A stretch of DNA of 51,339 nucleotides. Origin: an uncultured Caryophanales bacterium (GTDB taxonomy: Bacteria; Bacillota_I; Bacilli_A; RFN20; CAG-826). The DNA lies in NCBI GenBank assembly GCA_947164155.1, contig CAMUVS010000006.1, forward strand, positions 1 through 51,339. The letters are read 5' to 3'. Position 1 is the first letter of the stretch. Each line of letters starts with the position of its first letter. The position numbers were made by a program, and so were the translations under genes. Of this stretch, positions 34,798 to 43,014 are shown piece by piece. The notes under the pieces were generated by a model. That model was not told the origin of the DNA and did not search any database. It saw only the letters and a program-made list of their open reading frames with translations.

Positions 34798-37002
34798 ATG
34801 AAAAAGATAATAGTTCCAATTTTATTGTCGACATTATTATTTTCAACATTTGTTTTATCTAACTCTGATAAAGAAGTAACAATCACTGAAGCCGTTGCTC
34901 CTAGTAACTATTACAGCTCCATCACCTCTAATATGAAGGGCGATACTTTAAAAGTCGCACTTTATAACATTATTAAAGGTCACACAAGAATTCCTTATGA
35001 TAGTTTAGAGCCTGCAATGAAAATCACCGATAGAGATTATAATCTCTCTCCTTTAGGCACTGACGATGATAATCCATATATTGTTACTCTATATGCTGAT
35101 TATAATGGAGATAAATCAACAGCAATAAGATACGGAGATTCATGTGGTGGTTATAACACAAGCGGAAATCAAATTTGGAACAAAGAACATATTTGGGCTA
35201 AATCAAATGGATTCGCCACAGAAAGCAAACCAGCTCATAGTGATCTTCACCATTTGAGAGCAAGCGATGAAAGATGTAATAATTTACGCGGAAATCTTCC
35301 ATTTAACACAGTCAGTCAACATACAAGTTCTAATGCAGTAGAAAACCACTACAAGCAAAAAACAGACAACTATAGAATTACCAATTCTTATTTTGAACCA
35401 CGGGATTCTGATAAAGGTGATGTTGCTAGAGCCTTATTCTATATGGCAACGCGATATTATAACGGTGATGGATCTAATAGCGCTTTATCTTTAACTAATG
35501 GTACTGATTCTTCAGGAGGCAAATGGGGTTATTTAGATACTTTACTTGCGTGGCATGAAGCTGACCCAGTTGATGAATTTGAAGCACATAGAAATGATTT
35601 AATTTATGAACAATTTCAACATAATAGAAATCCATATATTGACCATCCAGAATACGCTCGAGCGGTATTTAAAAATGAAGCAATCGTTGATCCAGATACT
35701 TTAACAAAACTGACATATACTGGTAGTCCAACTAAAACTTCTTATAGAGAAGGTGAATCATTTAGCCCTAATGGCTTAACTGTTACCGCTACATTTGAAA
35801 AGGAAGACACTACAACATATACCTCTAACGTAACTGAATTTATTTCTTGGTCTCCTAATCCATTAACTAAAAACACCACTTCCGTTACTGGTTCATATAC
35901 ATTTGGAGATGTCACAAAATCAATAACCATTACTGGATTAACTGTTTCATCATTAGATTCTATTAAAATATCTGGCAACCCTAATAAAACAGTTTACGAT
36001 GAAGGAGATACTTTTGTATCTACTGGTTTAACTGTATACGCAAAATATGGACAAGAAGAGGTTGATGTCACAAGTAATGTAACTTGGACAAACACTCCTT
36101 TAGTTAAAGGTCAAACAAGTGTTACTGCTACTTATGGAACTTTTAATGCTACATACATCGGAATACTTGTTAAAGAAAAGACATTATCATCTTCAACAAT
36201 CGAATTTAAAGATTATGGATCTGCTACTGGTGAGTTAACTAAAGAAACAATTCAAAATGATTTAGTTAAAGGAAAAGATATTGCCACTGTTAGCGCAGTT
36301 TCAAAAGCTTTTAAAGGATCTGGTGGTGTTAGATTTGGTTCGGGTTCTGCAGGTGGCTCTATCACATTAACAATAGCATCTACTCAAGTAACAAAATTAA
36401 TAATAAATGCAAAAGTTTATGGTAGCGATTCATCAACAGTTACTGTCAAAACAAACAATAGTTCATCTGGTACTTTTAAGCCCATTTCATCATTTGCAAA
36501 TTACGAATTTAGTGTTAACAAAACCGTCACATCAATTATAGTTAGCAGTTCTTCTTCAAATAATAGATTCTATCTCAAATCAATTGATATAGTTTCTGGT
36601 TCAGGAAGTGGAGCTGATTCAATCACCGAATGGGGAGTTAGTTATTTACATATTGGTGATTCATCTTTTGATGGACAAGGTACTGGGTTATGTAAATCAA
36701 ATGAATTATATAAATACGCAAAAGTTGCTTTATTCAATCTAAACTCTGCTGAGAGTGGTACAATCAGCAAGCTTCAAAATGATTCTAAATATTCAAATGA
36801 ATACGCTAGATATTTAGCCTGGTCAAAAGCGTGTGAAGATGACTCTCCATTTATTAATACTTTTGAATTTGTTTCTAATAGAGTAAATAGTTCCATAAAT
36901 ATTGAATCTAATTCTACTATGATTATCATCATTTCTATAAGTTCAATAAGCGTTTTAGCGTTTTCAGTTTTATTAATCATCAAAAAACGTAAACATCAAT
37001 GA
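34798..37002 (+). CDS. Cell-surface endonuclease I with Ig-like domains and C-terminal membrane anchor
   Basis: 734 residues. A hydrophobic N-terminal signal (KKIIVPILLSTLLFSTFVLS) directs export. The endonuclease I domain (about 40-285) has the catalytic region NKEHIWAKS with His131 and HSDLHHLRASDERCNNLRGN. Two bacterial Ig-like domains follow (about 300-385 and 385-460, each starting near SIKISGNP or KLTYTGSP), then a beta-sandwich (about 462-600) rich in Ser and Thr. A Cys-containing helical region (LHIGDSSFDGQGTGLCKSNE) precedes a transmembrane helix and a KKRKHQ tail. It would degrade extracellular DNA at the surface for nucleotide acquisition. An ATGA overlap links it to the next gene, a glycosyltransferase. 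A TTG at 34792 is an alternative start. Confidence 0.88.
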   Translation: MKKIIVPILLSTLLFSTFVLSNSDKEVTITEAVAPSNYYSSITSNMKGDTLKVALYNIIKGHTRIPYDSLEPAMKITDRDYNLSPLGTDDDNPYIVTLYADYNGDKSTAIRYGDSCGGYNTSGNQIWNKEHIWAKSNGFATESKPAHSDLHHLRASDERCNNLRGNLPFNTVSQHTSSNAVENHYKQKTDNYRITNSYFEPRDSDKGDVARALFYMATRYYNGDGSNSALSLTNGTDSSGGKWGYLDTLLAWHEADPVDEFEAHRNDLIYEQFQHNRNPYIDHPEYARAVFKNEAIVDPDTLTKLTYTGSPTKTSYREGESFSPNGLTVTATFEKEDTTTYTSNVTEFISWSPNPLTKNTTSVTGSYTFGDVTKSITITGLTVSSLDSIKISGNPNKTVYDEGDTFVSTGLTVYAKYGQEEVDVTSNVTWTNTPLVKGQTSVTATYGTFNATYIGILVKEKTLSSSTIEFKDYGSATGELTKETIQNDLVKGKDIATVSAVSKAFKGSGGVRFGSGSAGGSITLTIASTQVTKLIINAKVYGSDSSTVTVKTNNSSSGTFKPISSFANYEFSVNKTVTSIIVSSSSSNNRFYLKSIDIVSGSGSGADSITEWGVSYLHIGDSSFDGQGTGLCKSNELYKYAKVALFNLNSAESGTISKLQNDSKYSNEYARYLAWSKACEDDSPFINTFEFVSNRVNSSINIESNSTMIIIISISSISVLAFSVLLIIKKRKHQ

Positions 37003-38009
37003 AAAAAGAATTTGTGATATTAATCCCATCTTATGAACCAGATGAGCAACTAATAAAAGTTGTAGATTCTTTAATTAATGAAGAACTACCTGTTTTAGTG
37101 GTTAATGATGGATCTAGTGAACAATATGATGCAGTCTTTAATCAAATTAAAGATAAGATTCAATATATTAGGTTAGACCATAACCAAGGTAAAGGTGCAG
37201 CCTTAAAAGAAGGATATAGAAATATCCATGCTTTATTTCCCGAGGCCAAATACGTTATAACCGCGGATGGAGACGGACAACATTCCACTAAAGATATTGT
37301 TAAGATGTCTAAGTTATTATTAGAAAAAGATGAATGCGTATTAGGTATAAGACCATTTGATAAATCAGTTCCTTTTAGAAGTAGATTTGGAAATTATTTT
37401 TCTCAAACCACTAGAGGATTAGCAACTAAGACATATCTAAAGGACGATCAATGTGGATTAAGAGGGTTCCCTATTAGATACTTAGAGGAATTATCAAAAA
37501 TTAAGGGAAACAGATATGATTATGAAATTAATCAATTAACTTCATTTCAGTTAAGAGACTATCCAATCATTCCTATGGAAATAGAGTTAATCTATCCTAA
37601 AGATAACAACAAAAAAACTCACTTTAGAAACGTTAAAGATACTTGGAATATCCAGTGTATTATCGCTTTCCAAGGATTACCTTCTTTAATATCTTTATCC
37701 TTATTAATTGCAGGTTTATTAGTTTTATATCATTTTGGATATTCCTTCCATCACTTAATAATCTTCCCTGCTTATCTAATTAGTGCATGCTTAACTTTAT
37801 TAATGTGGACTATATTAGAGCCATCTCAAAAGCCTTTAAATAGAGTATTAAAAGAATTATTATTCACCATAATAAAAATGACATCCGTTTTCGCAATCAT
37901 GTATTTATTTACAGATGCCTTTAAGATGTCATTTTTTATCGCGGTCCCGTTATTAGTGATTTTGGCGTGTTTCTATAACTTGCTATTATCTAGAATTTTC
38001 GTTAATTAA
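36999..38009 (+). CDS. Membrane-bound GT2 glycosyltransferase
   Basis: 336 residues. The GT-A domain (1-215) has the nucleotide-binding VVNDGSS and the metal-binding TADGDGQHS of polyprenyl-phosphate-dependent family 2 enzymes (dolichol-phosphate-mannose-synthase type). The C-terminal third (about 222-335) has three to four hydrophobic segments (for example LISLSLLIAGLLVLYHFGY and FFIAVPLLVILACFYNLLL). Probable role: transfer of a sugar to a lipid carrier for surface polymer or protein glycosylation; the acceptor is not evident. ATGA overlap with the nuclease, and a 4-bp tail-to-tail overlap with the XRE-nucleotidyltransferase gene. Confidence 0.82.
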   Translation: MKKEFVILIPSYEPDEQLIKVVDSLINEELPVLVVNDGSSEQYDAVFNQIKDKIQYIRLDHNQGKGAALKEGYRNIHALFPEAKYVITADGDGQHSTKDIVKMSKLLLEKDECVLGIRPFDKSVPFRSRFGNYFSQTTRGLATKTYLKDDQCGLRGFPIRYLEELSKIKGNRYDYEINQLTSFQLRDYPIIPMEIELIYPKDNNKKTHFRNVKDTWNIQCIIAFQGLPSLISLSLLIAGLLVLYHFGYSFHHLIIFPAYLISACLTLLMWTILEPSQKPLNRVLKELLFTIIKMTSVFAIMYLFTDAFKMSFFIAVPLLVILACFYNLLLSRIFVN

Positions 38010-38461
38010 TATATTTTTATCCCTTCTACTAAAACATTTTCGACAAATGCAGCACTCCCTACAAGTTGTTCAACCGTTTGAAGATCAACTTCTTTGCCTA
38101 ATGCATTAGTTAATTCATCCGCCATTCCAAAAAATGAAAGACCCATCTTGTGACAAACAACGATGATATCTACATCACTCTCTGGTTTGGCCTCTTTTCT
38201 AGCATAGCTACCATATAAATAAGCGCATCTAACTTCAGGATAGTTTTTAAAAATTTGAGCGCATCTAAATTTGATAAATTGTAGACCAAGAATTCTATTC
38301 TTTTCAGCGTTATCAAGGATCTCTAAAACTTTTCTTCTCATTTCTTCATATTCATCGTTTTCTTCATAATATTGAAAAGAACGTCGAGACACTCCACATA
38401 TTTGAGCAGCCTCAACTTGGGTTAGTCCTAGTTCTTTTCTTTTTTGCTTTAGCTCATTCAT
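38006..38461 (-). CDS. XRE DNA-binding domain fused to a minimal nucleotidyltransferase (MNT-like)
   Basis: 151 residues. The N-terminal XRE helix-turn-helix (RKELGLTQVEAAQICGVSRRSFQYYE, residues 7-32) is followed by a helix-rich link and a pol-beta-type nucleotidyltransferase core (AYLYGSYARKEAKPESDVDIIV, about 81-102) with GS and DxD intact. MNT proteins are known as antitoxins that AMPylate HEPN toxins; here no HEPN gene is present and the partner is the ORF6N-PLD protein, whose stop overlaps this start by 4 bp (ATGA). The fusion may both repress the operon and modify the partner; that is inference. Confidence 0.82.
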   Translation of the reverse strand: MNELKQKRKELGLTQVEAAQICGVSRRSFQYYEENDEYEEMRRKVLEILDNAEKNRILGLQFIKFRCAQIFKNYPEVRCAYLYGSYARKEAKPESDVDIIVVCHKMGLSFFGMADELTNALGKEVDLQTVEQLVGSAAFVENVLVEGIKIY

Positions 38462-39417
38462 AAAATAATATCTCCTATTTTTTCTTTATATAGTTTTAAG
38501 TCCTTGATTTCTAATATTGTTGTTATTCTATTACCACTGTCTTTAGAGGAATGGCCGCAATGATATATTTTTTCGGTATTATACCCTATATCTATAAAGA
38601 TATAACGATCATGAAATCTTCCTTCATTCGGTTTTAGTTTAATTGATATGCCAGTGTCTAATTCAAAATCATTAAGCATAATATCATCAACATGATCTTT
38701 GAATTTGTTATCACTAATAATGGTTATGTCAACATCTTTATTTACAGTTTTTAGCAAGGATAGTGTTTTGATATTGATATAGTCATCTATGATCACTAAT
38801 GAATGTTTAGCGAAAGAATATATTTGCTTATAAGCGATATCTGATTCAATTCTTTCTCCGTTCATAATCAAGAAGTGTTTAAACTTAGATGGATCTATAA
38901 AATTATCCATCACTATTCCTAATTTAGACTCGATATTTTCAAACCTTTTATCGTGCTCTGCAAATCTAGACTCAATATATGTATTAGTGTTTGTTAATAG
39001 ATGTCCGCTTTCTTCAATATAGTCTTTCATGGTTTTGAAGAGCTTGATAAGCGCGATACTTTGTTTAATAGCAAGATCACCTTTTAAAACAGTCATAAGC
39101 ATATAAATGCCTTGTTCAGTAAAAGCATAAGGCAAAGATGTTCGGCCTCCGCTATTTCCAACAGTCCATATTCGCGCGGTCACAATTTGTGACCTCGCCA
39201 AATAATTTGATTCCTCCTTAGTAATTTGAAACATAAAACCATCAGGAAAGCGCTCTATATTACGATTAATTTGCTGGTTGAATGCTTTTGTTGAATATCC
39301 ATAGATTTCCGCTAAATCAAAATCTAACATCACTCTTTGGCCGAGTATTAAATAAATCTTGTCTTTAATATTATTTTCATCAACAATCATAATTTCTTTG
39401 TTTGCTACATTTGACAT
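38458..39417 (-). CDS. ORF6N-domain protein with C-terminal PLD-like domain
   Basis: 319 residues from the ATG at 39417, chosen because an AAGAGG SD lies 8 nt before it (a GTG at 39426 is in frame). The ORF6N DNA-binding domain occupies residues about 10-115 (DKIYLILGQRVMLDFDLAEIYGYSTKAFNQQ; LPYAFTEQGIYMLM). A central helical part (about 120-170) joins a phospholipase-D-like domain (about 170-319) with HDRYIFID and the following CGHSSKDSG. The PLD His is kept but the HxK lysine is Arg. ORF6N is widespread in phages and accessory islands. It is the first intact gene of a two-gene cassette with the XRE-nucleotidyltransferase, and its SD lies inside the remains of a broken upstream copy. Confidence 0.82.
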   Translation of the reverse strand: MSNVANKEIMIVDENNIKDKIYLILGQRVMLDFDLAEIYGYSTKAFNQQINRNIERFPDGFMFQITKEESNYLARSQIVTARIWTVGNSGGRTSLPYAFTEQGIYMLMTVLKGDLAIKQSIALIKLFKTMKDYIEESGHLLTNTNTYIESRFAEHDKRFENIESKLGIVMDNFIDPSKFKHFLIMNGERIESDIAYKQIYSFAKHSLVIIDDYINIKTLSLLKTVNKDVDITIISDNKFKDHVDDIMLNDFELDTGISIKLKPNEGRFHDRYIFIDIGYNTEKIYHCGHSSKDSGNRITTILEIKDLKLYKEKIGDIIL

Positions 39418-39658
39418 ACTGCGCACCTCTTAAAAAACATAAGCGTAAAGATACCATGCTCAGTAAATGCATAAAGAAGTTTTTTAACACCTCCCCAACT
39501 TGATGTGAAATTTTTGCACTTCAAGAACGCACTCCACTCTTTTTCAGTTAATTGAAACATAAATCCAGCATCACTCTTTGGTCGCATATTAAATAAAACT
39601 TGTCTTTAATACTATTTTCATCAACAATTACAATTTCTTTATTCGTTACATTCGACAT
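39405..39658 (-). pseudogene. Truncated tandem copy of the ORF6N gene
   Basis: From the ATG at 39658 the frame reads MSNVTNKEIVIVDENSIKDK, nearly identical to the intact neighbour's MSNVANKEIMIVDENNIKDK. After QRVMLD it runs into a stop; the homology continues in another frame as GFMFQLTEKE and LLYAFTEHGIFTLM, matching GFMFQITKEE and LPYAFTEQGIYMLM. About 35 codons are missing at a point with GATG on both sides, and the copy ends where the intact gene begins (last codons 39405-39440 overlap its SD and start). It is a decayed duplicate between the operon promoter and the intact gene. Confidence 0.85.
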
Positions 39659-39688
39659 AATACATATCTCTAAATATTAGATATCTAT

Positions 39689-39717
39689 ATTATATATGCG
39701 CATTATTTTTTGCGCAA
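39689..39717 (-). promoter_or_regulatory. Promoter and candidate operator of the ORF6N cassette
   Basis: The minus strand has TTGCGC (39712-39717), 17 nt and a perfect TATAAT (39689-39694). Two copies of the palindrome TGCGCA (39697-39702 and 39711-39716) lie in the spacer and over the -35, 8 nt apart, as expected for autorepression by a DNA-binding protein. Confidence 0.6.
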
Positions 39718-39718
39718 A

Positions 39719-39756
39719 CAAAAAGAGCCTTGCTTGTATATAAATTTTAGGCTCTA
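39719..39756 (-). terminator. Terminator after the fructokinase gene
   Basis: AGAGCCT / AGGCTCT (39725-39731 with 39750-39756), a 7-bp stem with an 18-nt loop, followed by T on the minus strand. It ends the fructan locus 7 nt after the kinase stop. Confidence 0.7.
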
Positions 39757-39762
39757 ATTTGT

Positions 39763-40689
39763 TTACTTAATAGAAGCTAAGAATTGATCAATTTCTTCTT
39801 CGCTAGGAGCGACATTGATTGCTCCTTTTTTAAGAGTGGCAAGTCCTCCAACTACATTTGCTCTAGTAAGATAATGAATAATTTCTTTATCACAATTAAT
39901 AAATTCAGGGTGATTAACTAAAGACGCTAAGAAATATGAATAAAAAGCATCTCCCGCTCCAGTTGTATCAACTGGTTTAACTTTATAAGTAGGAACTTCT
40001 ACTACATGACCATTATGATAATAAATTGAGCCTTTAGAACCTAATGTTATGACTGCAATTTGATTTTCATTTAATAAAGTTTTTAAACCTTTAACTAAAT
40101 CTTTTTCTTTGGTTAATAATTCAACTTCTTCAATAGAAAACTTTAAAATATCTGCCTCTTTTAATGCTTTAATAAATATTTCCTTAGCCTCGGCTTCACT
40201 GTTAAAGATGTCGTCACGATAATTAATATCAAAAGATATTTTAGCGTTAGTTTCTTTTTTAATTCTCTTTACTAGTTCAAAGAAGAATTCTCTACCTTCT
40301 TTTTCTGATAGCATTAATGAACCGATATGAATAATGTCGTCATCTTTAATATCCTTAAAGTTAATTGAATTAATATCAAAGATATAATCCGCTCCAAAAG
40401 AGCGATCAAATTTAAATGATCTTTCTCCATTATCTAGACTAACAATCGCTTTAGAAGTATATCGGTCAGTTAAAACTTTAATATCTAAATATTTAAAAGG
40501 TTTACCTTTCGCGGTATTTAATAACAAATCTCCATCTTCGTCTTTACCAACAGTGCCAATAAAGCCAACGTCTTTGGTATATAAAAGAGCATTACACGCA
40601 ACATTAAAAGGCGCTCCACCAGGTAAAGTGGTTTTAGACTCACCATCTTTAAAGATGTCCACTAAGATTTCACCAATTGAAATAAGCAT
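39763..40689 (-). CDS. Fructokinase (PfkB family)
   Basis: 308 residues. N-terminal sugar-binding GGAPFNVACNALL at about 24-36 and C-terminal DTTGAGDAFYSYF at about 243-255 (catalytic Asp). GGAPxNVA with GERSF-type segments fits bacterial fructokinases (ScrK/FrkA) rather than ribokinase. It would phosphorylate fructose released by the two GH32 enzymes. An AAGGAA SD precedes the ATG. It follows the surface-protein gene by 56 nt across a terminator, so expression may depend on read-through or an unseen promoter. Confidence 0.88.
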   Translation of the reverse strand: MLISIGEILVDIFKDGESKTTLPGGAPFNVACNALLYTKDVGFIGTVGKDEDGDLLLNTAKGKPFKYLDIKVLTDRYTSKAIVSLDNGERSFKFDRSFGADYIFDINSINFKDIKDDDIIHIGSLMLSEKEGREFFFELVKRIKKETNAKISFDINYRDDIFNSEAEAKEIFIKALKEADILKFSIEEVELLTKEKDLVKGLKTLLNENQIAVITLGSKGSIYYHNGHVVEVPTYKVKPVDTTGAGDAFYSYFLASLVNHPEFINCDKEIIHYLTRANVVGGLATLKKGAINVAPSEEEIDQFLASIK

Positions 40690-40704
40690 ATTTATATTCC
40701 TTTT

Positions 40705-40728
40705 AAAAAGCCGAGAACTTGCTCGGCT
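40705..40728 (-). terminator. Hairpin terminator between the surface protein and fructokinase
   Basis: AGCCGAG / CTCGGCT (40709-40715 with 40722-40728), a 7-bp perfect stem with a 6-nt loop, then four T on the minus strand. The short T-run suggests partial termination that lets some transcripts reach fructokinase. Confidence 0.7.
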
Positions 40729-40745
40729 TATAAGTTTAGTTGTTA

Positions 40746-42980
40746 TTATTTTTGTTTTTTCTTCTTAAGGACGAAGAACAACATTAAGGTAAGAGTCACA
40801 GCAGCACCTACGATAATAATAATGTAGAGGTTGCTACCAGCAGCGCTGTCAAATAGAAGCACTGCTAAGCTATTACTATAAGCATTGACAGAAATGTGAT
40901 TAAGTTCACCTAAATATTGAATGGTGTGTCCTAAGTTATAATGTGAATTACCATCAAAGATAGTTGGGTCAATGTTATACCATTCACCAGAACCAATTCT
41001 TTGGAAGTCGTCAGAGTAACATACGATTTGTTGGGCACCTTCAGATAAAGCGTTATATGCGTTTAAGAAAGCCTTAACTTCGTCAGATGTAAGAACGTCA
41101 CAAACGTTGCTTCCAAGTTCTCCGCCTCTAACACTTTCAATATATTGTTTCCAAACAGTGTGTGCAGCATAGGAATCGGATTCATCAACGTGATCAAGGA
41201 TTCTGTGTTCACCATCGGTATTAACGGAGTTACCTGCGTTATAAATAACACCATATTGGTTACCATCACTCTTACAAGTGGAGTTGATATAAATATCAGG
41301 ATAAGTGATATAGTATGTGCCGTTTGTGTTGGTTTGAACTGCAACATCAACGTGATATTCAGGTCTAGCAGCGTAATTCACGGTTAATTCATCAAAGTAA
41401 CAAGCAGACCAATCGGAATAATCATAGTCACAAATCGCTAATTGAATAGTTCTTCCTAAATAAGCTTCTAAGTTGATAACGTGATAGACCATAGCTGTGG
41501 TATTAAATCCACTATCAGCCATATTCCATGTATTTCCAGACATATTGAATGCTTTATTATCAATCCAAGCTAAGTCAGCGGATTGGGTATCGGTGTTCTT
41601 TTGCGTTGCATCAATAACGTGTAAGGAAGCTTTACCAGCCATCTTAATGCTGATAATGCCTGTACCACTTAAAACAAATGGACGAGAAATGAAACGATAT
41701 CTTAAACCATCAGAGGCAACAAAACCACCTTCGCCTAAACCTTGGTACCATCCTCTGAAGAATCCGCCTTCATTATTGAATGGCATTTCTCCATCACCAG
41801 GACGAACTGAGAATGTAGAGATTGCTTGATCGAAATGTTTTTCTGGTCCATAGTCACCATTAAAGAAGTTATGATCGAAATACCAGTGATTTACAAAACT
41901 TTCATTTGTACTGAATGAATCGCTAATGTCACTAACGGTAGCAAAGAACACTTCTTTTTGAGATTCATTTTCAAAATATGTGTTTTGAATTTCTCTTCTT
42001 TTATTAACTTCCCATTCACGAGAATCAGTTGATAAATGATTTAAGAAATATCTCATTGCATCGCTTGTGGAGCTAAGGGTTTGGTTAACGTGAAGATAAC
42101 CAAAGTTAGCGAAGCCGTAGTCCTCAGTTGCAGGATCTACAACTTCAACATACATATCAAAATCGTCAGCTTCAGCAGTTAATTCTGCAAATTTATCATC
42201 AGGGACTTTGAAATAACGTAAAGTCATTGGGTTTTCAACAAATGTGTTGTTATAGAAATCAGCGGAATATGGTCCATAATGGAAAACAAGATGCGTGTGG
42301 CCATTTGGATGTTTATCACCAAAATCTTTAGCAGCACCTAATTGGAAGTAAACATATTGAGTACTTTGTTTCCATGTTCTAGAAGTTAATGTTCCAGTCC
42401 AGCCTTCACCGGTTTCACCGCGATAGAAAGGACTTAATGCTTCAAAGTAATAGTTATCACCCCAGAATCTTGCATCTACACTAGCGATAGAACCAGCAGC
42501 ATCTGTCCAGTTAGTGAAGAATGATGCTCTCATAGGAATATATGTGTCATATCCTGCGGCATAGGAATACCAGCCATCATTATGGACGTAAACTTTTCCG
42601 TTATATCTTTCAACATTAGTCCAAGAATTGATAGGCTCTTGTTGGCTTATCCAGGTTTCACCATCAAGAAGTTGGAATTGCATTACACCAACGCCGTCAT
42701 ATAAATCGGTATATGTACAACTATATAAGTCGTATCCACCATATGATTGTTGCAATTTTGTCATAGTTGATGACTGCCAATTTTCAGCATCACCTTGTAG
42801 CTTGACATTCAACTTAACTGTGTAAGAGCCGACAACTTCAGATGGAACCGCATAATAGACAGTTGTTTCAGTTGCGGCTTCAGTTACTTTAGCTTTTTCT
42901 TGATGTGCGCTAACGGCGACACCAACTCCTAAAACAGCAGTAGCTAAACCCGCGAATAAAATATTTTTAAGTTTTTTCAT
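40746..42980 (-). CDS. Large cell-surface protein with signal peptide and C-terminal membrane anchor, probably fructan-related
   Basis: 744 residues from the ATG at 42980, set by an AAGGAGGG SD; an upstream in-frame ATG (43010) would run through the operator and is rejected. Signal peptide about 1-30 (ILFAGLATAVLGVGVAVSA). Residues about 38-140 look like a small beta-sandwich carbohydrate-binding domain (TVYYAVPSEVV; a Trp- and Tyr-rich repeat). Residues about 435-535 match one repeat of the lipoprotein encoded at 44387-46873 (IISIKMAGK ... AYLGRTIQLAICDYDYSDW ... CYFDELTVNY). A Cys-bearing helical region (about 560-690, AFLNAYNALSEGAQQIVCYS) precedes a transmembrane helix and KKKKQK. No catalytic domain recognised. 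Promoter carries a LacI-type operator. Confidence 0.7.
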   Translation of the reverse strand: MKKLKNILFAGLATAVLGVGVAVSAHQEKAKVTEAATETTVYYAVPSEVVGSYTVKLNVKLQGDAENWQSSTMTKLQQSYGGYDLYSCTYTDLYDGVGVMQFQLLDGETWISQQEPINSWTNVERYNGKVYVHNDGWYSYAAGYDTYIPMRASFFTNWTDAAGSIASVDARFWGDNYYFEALSPFYRGETGEGWTGTLTSRTWKQSTQYVYFQLGAAKDFGDKHPNGHTHLVFHYGPYSADFYNNTFVENPMTLRYFKVPDDKFAELTAEADDFDMYVEVVDPATEDYGFANFGYLHVNQTLSSTSDAMRYFLNHLSTDSREWEVNKRREIQNTYFENESQKEVFFATVSDISDSFSTNESFVNHWYFDHNFFNGDYGPEKHFDQAISTFSVRPGDGEMPFNNEGGFFRGWYQGLGEGGFVASDGLRYRFISRPFVLSGTGIISIKMAGKASLHVIDATQKNTDTQSADLAWIDNKAFNMSGNTWNMADSGFNTTAMVYHVINLEAYLGRTIQLAICDYDYSDWSACYFDELTVNYAARPEYHVDVAVQTNTNGTYYITYPDIYINSTCKSDGNQYGVIYNAGNSVNTDGEHRILDHVDESDSYAAHTVWKQYIESVRGGELGSNVCDVLTSDEVKAFLNAYNALSEGAQQIVCYSDDFQRIGSGEWYNIDPTIFDGNSHYNLGHTIQYLGELNHISVNAYSNSLAVLLFDSAAGSNLYIIIIVGAAVTLTLMLFFVLKKKKQK

Positions 42981-42995
42981 GAGTTTCCCTCCTTG

Positions 42996-43009
42996 TGGAA
43001 ACGTTTCCA
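42996..43009 (-). promoter_or_regulatory. LacI/CcpA-type operator (cre-like)
   Basis: TGGAAACGTTTCCA is a perfect 14-bp palindrome that fits the catabolite-responsive element and LacI-family consensus with its central CG. It lies between the predicted transcription start and the SD of the surface-protein gene, so binding would block transcription. CcpA or a local fructan repressor are both possible. Confidence 0.75.
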
Positions 43010-43014
43010 TAGAT

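Noticed and set aside
38006-39658. Prophage remnant, because ORF6N is common in phages
   Set aside because: No integrase, structural or lysis genes adjoin; the genes make sense as a two-gene accessory cassette.
42981-43010. Start of the surface protein at the upstream ATG (43010)
   Set aside because: That start would place the operator and SD inside the coding region; the ATG at 42980 has a proper SD and signal peptide.
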